A program made the position numbers and the translations under genes. Below, in pieces: positions 1 to 8,689 of a stretch of 64,000 nt of DNA. The first letter of the stretch is position 1; each line of letters opens with the position of its first letter. The notes beneath the pieces are model-generated. The model was not told where the DNA came from and did no database searches. It saw nothing but the letters and a program-made list of their open reading frames with translations. Source of the stretch: Pseudomonas caspiana (GTDB lineage: Bacteria; Pseudomonadota; Gammaproteobacteria; Pseudomonadales; Pseudomonadaceae); NCBI RefSeq assembly GCF_002158995.1, contig NZ_LOHF01000006.1, positions 126,063 to 190,062 of the forward strand, written 5' to 3'.

Positions 1-32
1 GAAGGAAAATCCCGGAGCCCGCACCTGTATTT

Positions 33-1004
33 TCAAACCAAATCAATCAACTGCTCACGCTGCGCGCCGGTCAGCATCGGGCCGAACCCGGCGCCAGCAT
101 TCTCCAGCATGTATTTCGGGTTACCGGTGCCGGGAATAACGCAGGTCACTGCCGGATGCGCCAGCAGGAACTTCAGAGCCAGTTGTGCCCAACTGGTCAC
201 ACCCACTTGCGCTGCCCAGCCGGGCAACGGTCTGCCCTGCAGCCGCCCCAGCAAACCACCGCCGCCAAACGGCCGGTTACAGATCACCGCCACACCTTTC
301 TCCCGGCACAACGGCAGGATTCGTTTCTCGACGGAGCGATCATCCAGCGCGTAATTGATCTGCAGAAAGTCCATCTGCTCTGCCTTGAGCACGGCCTCTA
401 CATCTTCATACGCCGACGACGTGTAATGGGTGATGCCGACATAACGGATGCGCCCTTCTTCCTTCCATTTGCGCAACGTCGGCAAGTGGGTTTTCCAGTC
501 CAGCAGGTTGTGAATCTGCATCAGATCAATGCGGTCGGTCTGCAACAGTTTGAAAGACTCTTCCATCTGCTGAATGCCTTCCTGACGGCCTCGGGTCCAG
601 ACCTTGGTAGCCAGAAATGCGGGTGAACGCGGTTTATGAATCGACAGCAGCTCACCGGTGGTCTGCTCGGCGCGGCCATACATGGGCGAGCTGTCGACCA
701 GCGTGCCGCCTTTTTCAAACAGCGCATCAAGCACCGCAGACAGATTCTTGTACGCCGGACTAGAGGTCGCGACATCAAAACCACGGTAAGTACCCAATCC
801 CACCATGGGTAGTGGCTCGTTGCTCGACGGGATGGCTCGGGTCAGCATGGTGTTTGCTCCTGTGTCCAGGGTCGAAGGTGAAGTGGGCGACGGGATCGTC
901 GGCGGACTGGACTGCGCAGCGGCCGAATCGAACGTGAATACCGCCGAAGCACCGGCGGCCAGGGTGAGTATTTTTCTGCGCGTAAAAACCGCAGGATGCG
1001 TCAT
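33..1004 (-). CDS. Tat-exported aldo/keto reductase
   Basis: The 323-residue product has an N-terminal twin-arginine signal (TRRKILTLAAG near residue 9, then a hydrophobic stretch and an AAA-Q type cleavage region around residue 30), so export of a folded enzyme to the periplasm is likely. The rest is a (beta/alpha)8 aldo/keto reductase: the tetrad is visible as Asp in LVDSSPMYGRAE, Tyr in the same motif, Lys in LATKVW and His in MQIHN. The family reduces aldehydes and ketones, usually with NADPH; an exported member must obtain its cofactor in the cytoplasm before Tat transport or use another donor. The ATG is preceded by a GGGGGAATTCC ribosome site. Substrate unknown. No operon partner is visible; the stop lies near the window edge. 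Confidence 0.85.
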   Translation of the reverse strand: MTHPAVFTRRKILTLAAGASAVFTFDSAAAQSSPPTIPSPTSPSTLDTGANTMLTRAIPSSNEPLPMVGLGTYRGFDVATSSPAYKNLSAVLDALFEKGGTLVDSSPMYGRAEQTTGELLSIHKPRSPAFLATKVWTRGRQEGIQQMEESFKLLQTDRIDLMQIHNLLDWKTHLPTLRKWKEEGRIRYVGITHYTSSAYEDVEAVLKAEQMDFLQINYALDDRSVEKRILPLCREKGVAVICNRPFGGGGLLGRLQGRPLPGWAAQVGVTSWAQLALKFLLAHPAVTCVIPGTGNPKYMLENAGAGFGPMLTGAQREQLIDLV

Positions 1005-1112
1005 GGAATTCCCCCTTTATTTGCGGGTGCCTGACTTTGTCGGGACACAGGTTGAACGACCGGTGACGGCGGCACGTCAGACTTGTATCGACTCACTGAC
1101 AGGTACAAGACA

Positions 1113-1409
1113 ATGGACAAGATGATCACCGTAGATCAACTGGCTACCACAGACCTTAGAACAATCAACGAAATCTGGCTGAGTGGATCCACCGAACTGT
1201 GTTTATGGCGCGCCGAACAGGTGTTCACCCACGACATGCTCAGCGAAGGTACTCACGACCAGAACAGCAGTCGCTTGCTGGTGAAAGTGGAGGACATAGA
1301 AGACCAGGCAACCGTGGTCGGCATTGAGGGCAAGGTTCGGGAGTTGCTGAAGGGAATGAGCATGGAAGGCGCGTTTTATCCGGCTGAACGCGCGGATACG
1401 CATGGGTGA
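1113..1409 (+). CDS. Small hypothetical protein
   Basis: A 98-residue acidic soluble protein that I do not recognise. There is no signal peptide or membrane segment. The frame is also open from a TTG at 1083, but the ATG at 1113 (MDKMITVDQ) is the more plausible start; another ATG follows nine bases later. The C-terminal half (LLVKVEDIEDQATVVGIEG) looks like a compact alpha/beta fold. It sits alone, divergent from the aldo/keto reductase and convergent with ligD, with a REP palindrome after the stop. Its length and its place between clear gene ends favour a real gene, but no function can be assigned. Confidence 0.6.
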   Translation: MDKMITVDQLATTDLRTINEIWLSGSTELCLWRAEQVFTHDMLSEGTHDQNSSRLLVKVEDIEDQATVVGIEGKVRELLKGMSMEGAFYPAERADTHG

Positions 1410-1441
1410 AACTACCGGATTTTCCAATTTAAACGCTATTC

Positions 1442-1511
1442 CCTGTGGGAGCTGGGCTTGCCCGCGATTGGGTTTGCAGAGTATCGCGGGCAAGCCCAGC
1501 TCCCACACAGG
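1442..1511. repeat. REP-type palindrome, GTGGGAGC family (copy 1)
   Basis: Two arms facing each other, CTGTGGGAGCTGGGCTTGCC and its inverse ending at GCTCCCACACAGG, around a 14-base centre. It sits between two convergent genes (stops at 1409 and 1577), the usual place for Pseudomonas REP pairs. Related copies lie near 45222, 49936 and, degenerate, 60015. Confidence 0.85.
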
Positions 1512-1576
1512 ATTGCATTTCAGATCAAGTATCTTTGTCGCAACTGAGCTCAAAGGGAATTGAACTCCGAACAAGC

Positions 1577-4189
1577 TCAACGCCCTTCGACGCCCAACTG
1601 TTTCCACATCTTCTTGGTAATCCGCTGCCGATTGGTATAGCCCTTCCACGGATCAGCCTTGAGCTTGCGCAAGCGCTCTTGCACGTTCCCAACGTTCCAC
1701 TGCTGGGCGGACTTCAGGCCTTCCAGCTCCTCGCGGGACACAGGCACCGACACAGGTAATCCCGGTCTGGCACGTACCGAATACGCGGTTACGGTGCTGG
1801 CGCCACGGCTGTTACGCAGATAATCGATGAAGATTTTCCCGACCCGGTTTTTCGGCCCCATGGTTGCGGTGAAACGCTCGGGCAGTTGCTTGGCAATGAA
1901 CTCGGCGATGGCTTTGGCGAAACCTTTCACTGTTTCCCAGTCCGCCTGACGCTGTAACGGCACGATGATGTGCATCCCCTTGCCGCCACTGGTTTTGATA
2001 AACGCCTGCAAACCCAACTCATCCAGCACCGCCAGGGTCATTTGCGTGGCTTCGATCATGCTGCGCCATGGCAGAGCGTCATCCGGGTCAAGATCGAGTA
2101 CAAAGTGGTCAGGGGTTTCGATGCGATCACTGGTCGCGCCCCAGGTGTGCAATTCGATGGTGCCCATTTGCGCTGCGCCTACCAGCGCTTGCACGGTGTC
2201 GATCTCCATCAGGCGTGCATGCCCCGGGTCCAGCTCCGGTTCAAGTTGCTTGATGTTGGGAATGGCAAGCTTTTCCGAGTGTTTCTGAAAGAACTGCTCC
2301 CCAGCGACACCCTCCGGACAGCGTAACAAGGACACGGGCCGATCTTTCAGATACGGCAGGATCCAGTCGGCGATCTCTTCATAGTAATGCGCGAGCTCGG
2401 CTTTCTGGGTGCCGCTCTCGGTATCGATCACCCGCTCTGGATGGCTGATATTCACGTCGGCAATCACTACTCGACCTCTGCTCGCAACGGCGGGCTTCTC
2501 GGGCTTCTCGGGCTTTTCTGACTTGGCTCGAGATGCTTTCTTGAGATTTTTAGCCGCTTGCGGATATTCATGAACGACCTGACTGGCAGGCTTATCACTG
2601 CGCAGCGCGATAAAGGCACCCTGCCGAATGATCCCTTCTCGCGTCCATTCAGCGAACTCCGCTTCGCAGACCAGTTCAGGCTCAATCCAGTGAACGCCAC
2701 GCCCTTGAGCGCTGGTGAGTTTTTTCGCCAGGGGTGAAGAATCACGCTCCAGTTTTTTCAGGCGTTCGCTGATTTGTTTAAGTGTCCGCTCGGAGAAGCC
2801 GGTACCGACTCGACCTGCATACACCAGCCCCGAATCCTCATCGTCGCCGTTTACCGCCAGCAACAATGCACCAAACCCGCTACGTGAGCCTTGTGGCTGG
2901 GTAAAGCCGACGATGACGAACTCCTGACGTAAGCGGCACTTGAGCTTGATCCAGTCCGGATTGCGTTTGCTCAGATAGAGACTGCCGGCCCGTTTGCCAA
3001 TTACGCCTTCCAGGCCCATAGCGCTGGCGCTTTCGACAATATCCTTGTGACGGGACATGAACGCATCCGAGAAGCGCAACAGCTTGCTACGGCTTTTGCC
3101 AAGCAGCTTTTTCAGCGCAGCGCGGCGCTCCTCCACCGGGGTTTCCCGCAGATCCTGCCCTTCAATGAACGGTGCATCGAAAAGGAAATACACCACGTCT
3201 TTACTGCGGCCGACCTCAAAAGCATTTTGCAGAGCCTGAAAATCAGGAAGGCCTTCGTCGTTGAGCATGACCATTTCGCCGTCGAGCCAACTGTCTTTGG
3301 GCCCCAAGGATTGCAGCGCCTTGGCCTGTAACGGCAGACGGTCGGTCCAGTCATTGCCGTTGCGGCTGAACAACCGCACCTCACCGTCGAGAATCCGGGT
3401 CATGATCCGGTAGCCATCGAATTTGATTTCGTACAGCCACTCCCCGTTGGGGGGCGCATCTACCAATGTGGCGAGTTGCGGGGCGAGCGTTTCAGGGACC
3501 ACGCTTACGGCCTTGCTGGTTTTTGCAGCTTTTGTCTTTGCGAGTTTGGTATTGGCAGATTTGGCTTTAGGCGCCGCGGTTTTAGCCGGGGCCGCTTTTT
3601 TCCCCGTCGCCGGTTTGCCCACCAACTTGCCGCTGATCACGCTTTGCGGCTGATCGGCAACGATGTCGTATTCAGCGCCAGGCCTGGCAATCTCATCTTT
3701 CTCCTTGATCAGCAGCCATTGTTCCTTGTCGCCACTGCCTTTCAGCCGGGTGCGCACCAGCGCCCATTCACCGGTGAGTTTTTCCCCAACCAGTGTGAAC
3801 TTGAGCTTGCCATCTTTATACGTTTGCTGCGGATCGCCATGCGGCTGCCAGATACCGCGATCCCAGACGATGACATCACCCGCGCCATACTGACCTTCGG
3901 GAATGCTGCCTTCAAAACTGCCATAACCCAGCGGGTGATCCTCGACATGGACCGCCAGACGCTTATGGGTCGGATCAAGGCTTGGCCCTTTGGGCACTGC
4001 CCAGCTTTTCAGAGTGCCATCCAGCTCCAGTCGAAAATCGTAATGCAGGTTGCGCGCATCGTGCTTGTGGATCACGAAACTCAGGGCGTGCGCGGCCTTA
4101 CCTTTCCTGGCCTTGACCGGTGCCTCCGCAGGCTCACTGGTGATATCAAAATTACGTTTGCGGGCATATTCGCTGGGCTGCTTGGCCAT
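1577..4189 (-). CDS. ligD: Multidomain ATP-dependent DNA ligase LigD
   Basis: The 870-residue product is the catalytic protein of bacterial non-homologous end joining. The N-terminal 3'-phosphoesterase domain (about 1-185) shows the metal/phosphate ligands H43, H49, D51, R53, K67 and H85 in HKHDARNLHYDFRLELDG and later segments. A Lys/Ala-rich linker (about 190-230) leads to the ATP-dependent ligase domain, whose adenylated lysine is K256 in YEIKFDGYR. The C-terminal primase/polymerase domain (from about 575) carries the DLDPDD metal site. This PE-ligase-polymerase order is typical of Pseudomonas LigD. It lies 32 bases behind ku and is almost certainly cotranscribed. It acts with Ku to trim, fill and seal double-strand breaks, mainly in stationary phase in the species studied. 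Confidence 0.97.
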   Translation of the reverse strand: MAKQPSEYARKRNFDITSEPAEAPVKARKGKAAHALSFVIHKHDARNLHYDFRLELDGTLKSWAVPKGPSLDPTHKRLAVHVEDHPLGYGSFEGSIPEGQYGAGDVIVWDRGIWQPHGDPQQTYKDGKLKFTLVGEKLTGEWALVRTRLKGSGDKEQWLLIKEKDEIARPGAEYDIVADQPQSVISGKLVGKPATGKKAAPAKTAAPKAKSANTKLAKTKAAKTSKAVSVVPETLAPQLATLVDAPPNGEWLYEIKFDGYRIMTRILDGEVRLFSRNGNDWTDRLPLQAKALQSLGPKDSWLDGEMVMLNDEGLPDFQALQNAFEVGRSKDVVYFLFDAPFIEGQDLRETPVEERRAALKKLLGKSRSKLLRFSDAFMSRHKDIVESASAMGLEGVIGKRAGSLYLSKRNPDWIKLKCRLRQEFVIVGFTQPQGSRSGFGALLLAVNGDDEDSGLVYAGRVGTGFSERTLKQISERLKKLERDSSPLAKKLTSAQGRGVHWIEPELVCEAEFAEWTREGIIRQGAFIALRSDKPASQVVHEYPQAAKNLKKASRAKSEKPEKPEKPAVASRGRVVIADVNISHPERVIDTESGTQKAELAHYYEEIADWILPYLKDRPVSLLRCPEGVAGEQFFQKHSEKLAIPNIKQLEPELDPGHARLMEIDTVQALVGAAQMGTIELHTWGATSDRIETPDHFVLDLDPDDALPWRSMIEATQMTLAVLDELGLQAFIKTSGGKGMHIIVPLQRQADWETVKGFAKAIAEFIAKQLPERFTATMGPKNRVGKIFIDYLRNSRGASTVTAYSVRARPGLPVSVPVSREELEGLKSAQQWNVGNVQERLRKLKADPWKGYTNRQRITKKMWKQLGVEGR

Positions 4190-4221
4190 GGTTGATCCTC
4201 TGCGACGTCAGGCAATACCCC

Positions 4222-5124
4222 TCAAGATGCCTTGGTGGTTTTCTTGCGCGGTGGTGTTCGGCGTTTGGCCGGCGCTTTTTCTGCAGGCTCGGCTTTTTTG
4301 GCGGTCGGTTTTGCCGGTTTTTTGCTGACCGAACCTTTACCCGCCAGGCTACGTTTAAGCAGCTCAGTGAGGTCGATGACGTCGGCGCTTTTACGATCAG
4401 TGTCCTCCGGCTCGGTTTCGACACTTTCGAGCTTGCCTTCCCGGGCCTTGGTTTCCACCAGTCCCATGATTTGATCCTGGAAGGTGTCGCGGTAATCCTC
4501 CGGCGTCCAGTCGGCGCTCATGTCTTCCACCAGACGCTTGGCCATGGCCAGTTCGCTTTTATTGAGCTTCACATCGGTGACCGCATCGGTCAGTTCCAGC
4601 GTATCCAGGCCACGCACTTCCGACGGCCAGCGCAGCAACACCAGGACCATCGCCGACTCCAGCGGCATTACCGCAGCCAGGTGCTGGCGGGTATGCAGGA
4701 CGACATTGGCGAGCGCGACTTTCTTGGTTTGCACGAGGGTTTCGCGCAACAAGGCGTACACCTTCTCGCCGCGCTTGTCAGGGGCCAGGTAGTAAGGCGT
4801 TTCAATGTTTTGCAGCGGGATCTGATCGCCCGCAACGAAACCGAAAATTTCGATGGTCTGGGTCGACTTGGGGTGAGCGGCGCGGATTTCTTCTTCGCTG
4901 AGGACTACATAGCGGCCCTTCTCGTATTGCACACCCTTGACGATGTTTTCCTTGGTCATCTCTTTGCCGGTGACCTTGTTGATGCGCTTGTAACCCACTG
5001 GATCCATGCTGCGCTTGTCCAGCCAGTCGAAATCCACCCCCTGCGAAGAGGTCGCCGAAACCAGCGCGACGGGGATATGCACCAGCCCGAAACTGATCGC
5101 GCCCTTCCAGATTGCCCTTGCCAT
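4222..5124 (-). CDS. ku: Ku homodimer protein of bacterial NHEJ
   Basis: A 300-residue bacterial Ku. The opening MARAIWKGAISFGLVHIPV is diagnostic of the Ku core, which forms a ring on DNA ends and recruits LigD. The core covers about residues 1-250; the last about 45 residues are a Lys/Ala/Pro-rich basic tail (KKPAKPTAKKAEP and similar), which in related proteins aids DNA binding and threading. It is the first gene of a ku-ligD operon on the minus strand. No regulatory site was identified in the 135 bases upstream, which also contain the terminator of the higBA operon. Confidence 0.97.
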   Translation of the reverse strand: MARAIWKGAISFGLVHIPVALVSATSSQGVDFDWLDKRSMDPVGYKRINKVTGKEMTKENIVKGVQYEKGRYVVLSEEEIRAAHPKSTQTIEIFGFVAGDQIPLQNIETPYYLAPDKRGEKVYALLRETLVQTKKVALANVVLHTRQHLAAVMPLESAMVLVLLRWPSEVRGLDTLELTDAVTDVKLNKSELAMAKRLVEDMSADWTPEDYRDTFQDQIMGLVETKAREGKLESVETEPEDTDRKSADVIDLTELLKRSLAGKGSVSKKPAKPTAKKAEPAEKAPAKRRTPPRKKTTKAS

Positions 5125-5215
5125 CGCCTGATTCCCTTTATGAGGTGTTTAAAAGTGACCGGGGCGATGCGACAAAAGTTTCGAGGGGAGTGACGGGGTG
5201 TTGTGGAGTATGAAA

Positions 5216-5235
5216 AAACCCGCCTTGGCGGGTTT
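5216..5235 (-). terminator. Terminator of higBA
   Basis: Nine-base stem AAACCCGCC / GGCGGGTTT with a two-base loop. Read on the minus strand it is followed by a run of T, so it ends transcripts coming from higA (stop at 5260). Confidence 0.8.
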
Positions 5236-5259
5236 ATTCAACGCAGTCAGCAAATGACC

Positions 5260-5742
5260 TTATGCAATGCGAGGGACAAACGCTCCGGGATCGACGTGGA
5301 ACCGCGCTGCAAGTCTGGCCACCATCTCGATGGTCAAACGACGCTGCCCGCTGAGAATGCGTGACACCACGCTCTTATCGCCAATTTCCGGAAGGTCTGC
5401 ACCGGTTAACTGGTTTTGCAGCATCAATGCCTTGAGCAGGTCCACTTCCGTCAACCCGGCTATACGCGCATTGAATGCCGAGAACTGCGGTGCATTGCTT
5501 TCGTAACGCTCAACGGTGTCACAGAGAATCTCGAGTAAATTGCTTTCGACAGACGTCAGTTCCTGGCCGTCGGTGAGTTCATCGATGACAGTCAACGCCT
5601 GCTGATAGTCCTCTGGCGAGTCGATGTGATGCAGGAAATGCGCCCCTAGACGATCCATGTCCAGACGAAGTGTTTCCATACGCTGCGCCAATTCGCGAAT
5701 GGCAGTCTTATCTACGGTTCGTTCGGCTACTGCAGGACTCAT
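5260..5742 (-). CDS. higA: HigA-type antitoxin with XRE helix-turn-helix
   Basis: 160 residues from the ATG at 5742, which overlaps the higB stop by four bases (ATGA); the frame is open further upstream but translational coupling supports this start. The C-terminal region (about residues 105-160) is a Cro/C1-type helix-turn-helix (GADLPEIGDKSVVSRILSG and RRLTIEMVARLAARF). The N-terminal part is helical and probably binds the toxin. In the HigBA family the toxin gene precedes the antitoxin, as here. HigA neutralises HigB and represses the operon, probably through the inverted repeat at 6083-6109. Confidence 0.9.
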   Translation of the reverse strand: MSPAVAERTVDKTAIRELAQRMETLRLDMDRLGAHFLHHIDSPEDYQQALTVIDELTDGQELTSVESNLLEILCDTVERYESNAPQFSAFNARIAGLTEVDLLKALMLQNQLTGADLPEIGDKSVVSRILSGQRRLTIEMVARLAARFHVDPGAFVPRIA

Positions 5743-6062
5743 GGTCGGATCCCCGTTTTGTGCTTTTGGTACCACTTGTTTGCCTTGGTGTATTCGGCGT
5801 GGGTGTAGATGTGTTTTACGAAAACCAGTTGCTTGCTGAATTCAATAGCGGCAACCAACCGTAAATTGTTGCCGCCAATGTCGATCACATACCAGCCGTT
5901 TCTATGCGTGAAGCGATCCAGCGTGTTGAAAGTGCTTTTGAGCTCATTGGAGGTGTCGGCCGTTGACCGACTCAGCAAGCGATAGGTGGCATCAAGGTTC
6001 GCAGCATCATTGGGATACCTCCTTGAAGCGTCATCAAATGCGATCTTCTTGAAAACCCTCAT
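5739..6062 (-). CDS. higB: HigB-family toxin (mRNA interferase type)
   Basis: 107 residues, starting MRVFKKIAFDDASRRYPND. It belongs to the HigB branch of the RelE/ParE fold, small basic ribosome-dependent endoribonucleases that cleave mRNA during translation. The conserved core NGWYVIDIGGNNLRLVAAI and the C-terminal VFVKHIYTHAEYTKANKWY are present, with the closing basic and aromatic residues usual for the family. It is first in the operon and overlaps higA. The protein looks full length and undamaged, so the pair is probably functional, although activity cannot be judged from sequence. Confidence 0.9.
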   Translation of the reverse strand: MRVFKKIAFDDASRRYPNDAANLDATYRLLSRSTADTSNELKSTFNTLDRFTHRNGWYVIDIGGNNLRLVAAIEFSKQLVFVKHIYTHAEYTKANKWYQKHKTGIRP

Positions 6063-6082
6063 CCATCATCCCTGCTGAATTT

Positions 6083-6109
6083 TTGGCAACCTTAGAAGCG
6101 CGTTGCCAA
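6083..6109. promoter_or_regulatory. Probable HigA operator
   Basis: Perfect inverted repeat TTGGCAAC / GTTGCCAA with an 11-base spacer, 21 bases upstream of the higB start. It covers the -10 element of the higBA promoter, which fits repression by HigA. Binding is inferred, not shown. Confidence 0.65.
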
Positions 6110-6117
6110 TTTGTCAA
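6089..6117 (-). promoter_or_regulatory. Sigma70-type promoter of higBA
   Basis: On the minus strand TTGACA (6112-6117), a 17-base spacer and TAAGGT (6089-6094). The -35 is perfect and the -10 weak, and the operator lies over the -10. Confidence 0.6.
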
Positions 6118-6210
6118 CCTCATCAATCTTCGACCTGCCTCATCAGACGCAGCTGCCTGCGAATAGACGTCATATTCGATAACGATATAAAAATATGGAT
6201 ATCCGTTCTT

Positions 6211-6238
6211 TTGAGGAATAAATCCGACCCTTTATAAC
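6211..6238 (+). promoter_or_regulatory. Candidate msuD promoter
   Basis: TTGAGG, 16-base spacer, TATAAC, about 70 bases upstream of the msuD start. An AT-rich tract just upstream (about 6178-6205, GATATAAAAATATGGATATC) is a plausible site for a CysB-type activator, as in sulfur-starvation genes; that part is inference. Confidence 0.4.
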
Positions 6239-6309
6239 TAGCCACCTACTGCTGGCTGAGCAACAGCCAACCAACACATCAGCGCCGCTTGCGGCTCAAG
6301 GGTTTTGTC

Positions 6310-7446
6310 ATGGATGTTTTCTGGTTCCTTCCGACTCACGGCGACGGCCATTTTCTGGGCACCACCAAAGGTGCTCGCCCAGTCACCTTGAACTACCTCA
6401 AACAGGTGGCTCAAGCGGCAGACGATCTGGGCTACCACGGCGTACTGATCCCGACCGGTCGTTCATGTGAAGACTCCTGGGTAATTGCCTCTGCGCTGGT
6501 GCCGTTGACCGAAAAACTGAAGTATCTGGTGGCGATTCGTCCGGGCATCATTTCACCTACCGTTTCGGCGCGCATGGCGGCAACTCTGGATCGTCTGTCT
6601 GGCGGCCGGTTGTTGATCAACGTGGTAACCGGCGGTGACCCTGATGAAAACCGCGGCGACGGCAGTTTCCTCGATCACAGCGAACGTTACGAAGTCAGCG
6701 ATGAATTCCTGCAGATCTGGCGTCGTGTTCTGCAAGGCGAAGCCGTGGATTTCGAAGGCAAGCACTTGCGCGTGCAGAACGCCAAAGCGCTGTATCCGCC
6801 GATTCAGAAACCTTATCCGCCGCTGTACTTCGGGGGCTCGTCCGAAGCCGCTCATGAACTGGCTGCCGATCAGGTGGACGTCTATTTGACCTGGGGCGAA
6901 CCTCCGGCTGCCGTCGCAGAAAAACTTGCCGATGTCCGCGAACGCGCAGCACGCAAAGGCCGCACCGTGAAATTCGGTATCCGCCTGCACGTCATTGTCC
7001 GCGAAACCAGTGAAGAGGCCTGGAAAGCAGCCAGCACGCTGATCGAGCACATCAGCGACGAAACGATTGCGGCCGCCCAGAAATCCTTCTCGCGCTTTGA
7101 TTCCGAAGGCCAGCGCCGCATGGCGGCCTTGCACGACGGCCGCCGGGACAATCTGGAAATCGCGCCAAATCTGTGGGCAGGCGTGGGCCTGGTTCGGGGT
7201 GGCGCCGGTACCGCATTGGTGGGTAACCCGCAGGAAGTCGCCGCGCGAATCAAGGAATACGCCGATCTGGGGATCGAGAGCTTCATCTTCTCCGGCTATC
7301 CGCATCTGGAAGAAGCCTATCGCTTCGCCGAACTGGTCTTCCCGTTGCTGCCTGAGCCGTATCGCAGCCTGGCAGGGCGTGGCATCACCAACCTGACCGG
7401 ACCGTTCGGGGAAATGATTGCCAACGATTTGCCGCCGCAGAAGTAG
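6310..7446 (+). CDS. msuD: FMNH2-dependent methanesulfonate/alkanesulfonate monooxygenase
   Basis: 378 residues from the ATG at 6310 ([13 protein letters not shown]), preceded by CAAGGG; the frame is open from a TTG at 6289. It is a bacterial luciferase-fold TIM barrel of the SsuD/MsuD group, which uses reduced FMN and O2 to release sulfite and an aldehyde from sulfonates. Family landmarks are [10 protein letters not shown], the [17 protein letters not shown] stretch and [11 protein letters not shown]. Its wording is closer to what I recall of MsuD than of SsuD, and the following gene encodes an SfnR-like activator, as in known sulfur-scavenging clusters. The partner flavin reductase (msuE) is not next to it, so FMNH2 must come from a reductase encoded elsewhere. 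Confidence 0.85.
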   Translation: MDVFWFLPTHGDGHFLGTTKGARPVTLNYLKQVAQAADDLGYHGVLIPTGRSCEDSWVIASALVPLTEKLKYLVAIRPGIISPTVSARMAATLDRLSGGRLLINVVTGGDPDENRGDGSFLDHSERYEVSDEFLQIWRRVLQGEAVDFEGKHLRVQNAKALYPPIQKPYPPLYFGGSSEAAHELAADQVDVYLTWGEPPAAVAEKLADVRERAARKGRTVKFGIRLHVIVRETSEEAWKAASTLIEHISDETIAAAQKSFSRFDSEGQRRMAALHDGRRDNLEIAPNLWAGVGLVRGGAGTALVGNPQEVAARIKEYADLGIESFIFSGYPHLEEAYRFAELVFPLLPEPYRSLAGRGITNLTGPFGEMIANDLPPQK

Positions 7447-7459
7447 GAGTCAGTTTTCG

Positions 7460-7538
7460 GTAGGCGCCAACGTGTTAGAGGCACGGAGATTCTGAGCAAT
7501 CAGGCCCGATGCCTCGCCAACAAGTTGGCTCCTGCAGG
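7460..7538. repeat. Degenerate palindrome, GGAGCCAAC family
   Basis: Imperfect facing arms (TAGGCGCCAACGTGTTAGAG and AACAAGTTGGCTCCTGCAGG) between msuD and sfnR. A single arm of the same family is found at 26485-26510. Resembles a Pseudomonas REP pair that has decayed. Confidence 0.6.
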
Positions 7539-7573
7539 TAATTGTCGACTCCAATAAAAAAGAAGTGAGCCCC

Positions 7574-8674
7574 ATGCAGCTACTGACCCTACCGCCGAAC
7601 CCCGCGCTGGCGACTTCAATCCGCGCTACAGCTCAGGTGTTCGAAGACCCAAAATCCAAAGCCTTGCTGGCCCACCTCAAGCAGGTGGCGCCCAGCGACG
7701 CCAGCGTATTGATCATTGGCGAAACCGGCACCGGCAAAGAGTTGGTTGCGCGGCATATTCATAACCTCAGCGAACGTCGTAACCAGCCGTTCGTTGCGGT
7801 CAATTGCGGTGCATTTGCAGAGTCGCTGGTGGAAGCCGAGCTGTTCGGCCACGAGAAAGGCGCCTTTACCGGAGCCTTGAACGCCAAGGCTGGCTGGTTC
7901 GAAGAGGCCAATGGCGGCACGCTGTTCCTCGATGAAATCGGCGATCTGCCCATGCCGATACAGGTCAAGCTGTTGCGTGTGCTGCAAGAACGGGAGGTCG
8001 TGCGGCTGGGCTCACGCAAGAGCATTCCCATCAACGTCAGGGTGCTCGCAGCGACTAACGTGCAACTGGAAAAAGCGATCAATGCCGGGCATTTCCGCGA
8101 GGATCTGTATTACCGCCTGGATGTGGTCAACCTCGAACTGCAACCGTTGCGCGAACGTCCCGGCGATATTCTTCCACTCGTCAGACACTTTATCGACGTG
8201 TACAGCCTGCGTCTGGGATACGGACCAATCCGCATTACCGCCGAAGCGGAGCGGAAACTGCAAAGCTACAGTTGGCCAGGCAATATTCGCGAGCTGGAAA
8301 ACGTCATTCACCACACGCTGTTGATCTGCCGTGACGGGCTGATTCAACGTGATGACCTGCGATTGTCGAACCTGCGCATCGAGCGCCAGGACGATCAACC
8401 TGCAAACGACGAATCTGTCGACGCGTTACTGGAGCGGGCTTTCCATAAGCTGTTCGAAGAACAGGCTGGCGCGTTGCACGAAAAAGTCGAAGATGCGTTG
8501 CTGCGGGCGGCTTACCGTTTCAGTCACTGCAACCAGGTCCATACCGCTGCCCTGCTGGGCCTTACACGCAACGTCACTCGTACCCGACTGATCAAGATTG
8601 GCGAACTGGCGGTTAACAAACGACGGGCTGGAGAAAATTTGCAGGGCGACCGGGTAATGCAGGTTTCAGTCTGA
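7574..8674 (+). CDS. sfnR: SfnR-type sigma54-dependent activator without receiver domain
   Basis: 366 residues from the ATG at 7574, with GAAGTGAG five bases upstream; a GTG at 7565 is an alternative. The product is a bare AAA+ sigma54 activator: Walker A GETGTGKE, the GAFTGA loop in EKGAFTGALNAK that contacts sigma54, Walker B TLFLDEIGD, arginine-finger region LYYRLDVVNLELQPLRER, then a Fis-like DNA-binding C terminus. It has only about 20 residues before the AAA+ domain and so no regulatory domain, as in SfnR, which turns on sulfone and sulfonate use and is itself controlled at the expression level by sulfur limitation. Proximity to msuD supports this role. Target promoters are not visible in the window. 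Confidence 0.8.
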   Translation: MQLLTLPPNPALATSIRATAQVFEDPKSKALLAHLKQVAPSDASVLIIGETGTGKELVARHIHNLSERRNQPFVAVNCGAFAESLVEAELFGHEKGAFTGALNAKAGWFEEANGGTLFLDEIGDLPMPIQVKLLRVLQEREVVRLGSRKSIPINVRVLAATNVQLEKAINAGHFREDLYYRLDVVNLELQPLRERPGDILPLVRHFIDVYSLRLGYGPIRITAEAERKLQSYSWPGNIRELENVIHHTLLICRDGLIQRDDLRLSNLRIERQDDQPANDESVDALLERAFHKLFEEQAGALHEKVEDALLRAAYRFSHCNQVHTAALLGLTRNVTRTRLIKIGELAVNKRRAGENLQGDRVMQVSV

Positions 8675-8689
8675 ACAGTGCTCTGCCTC

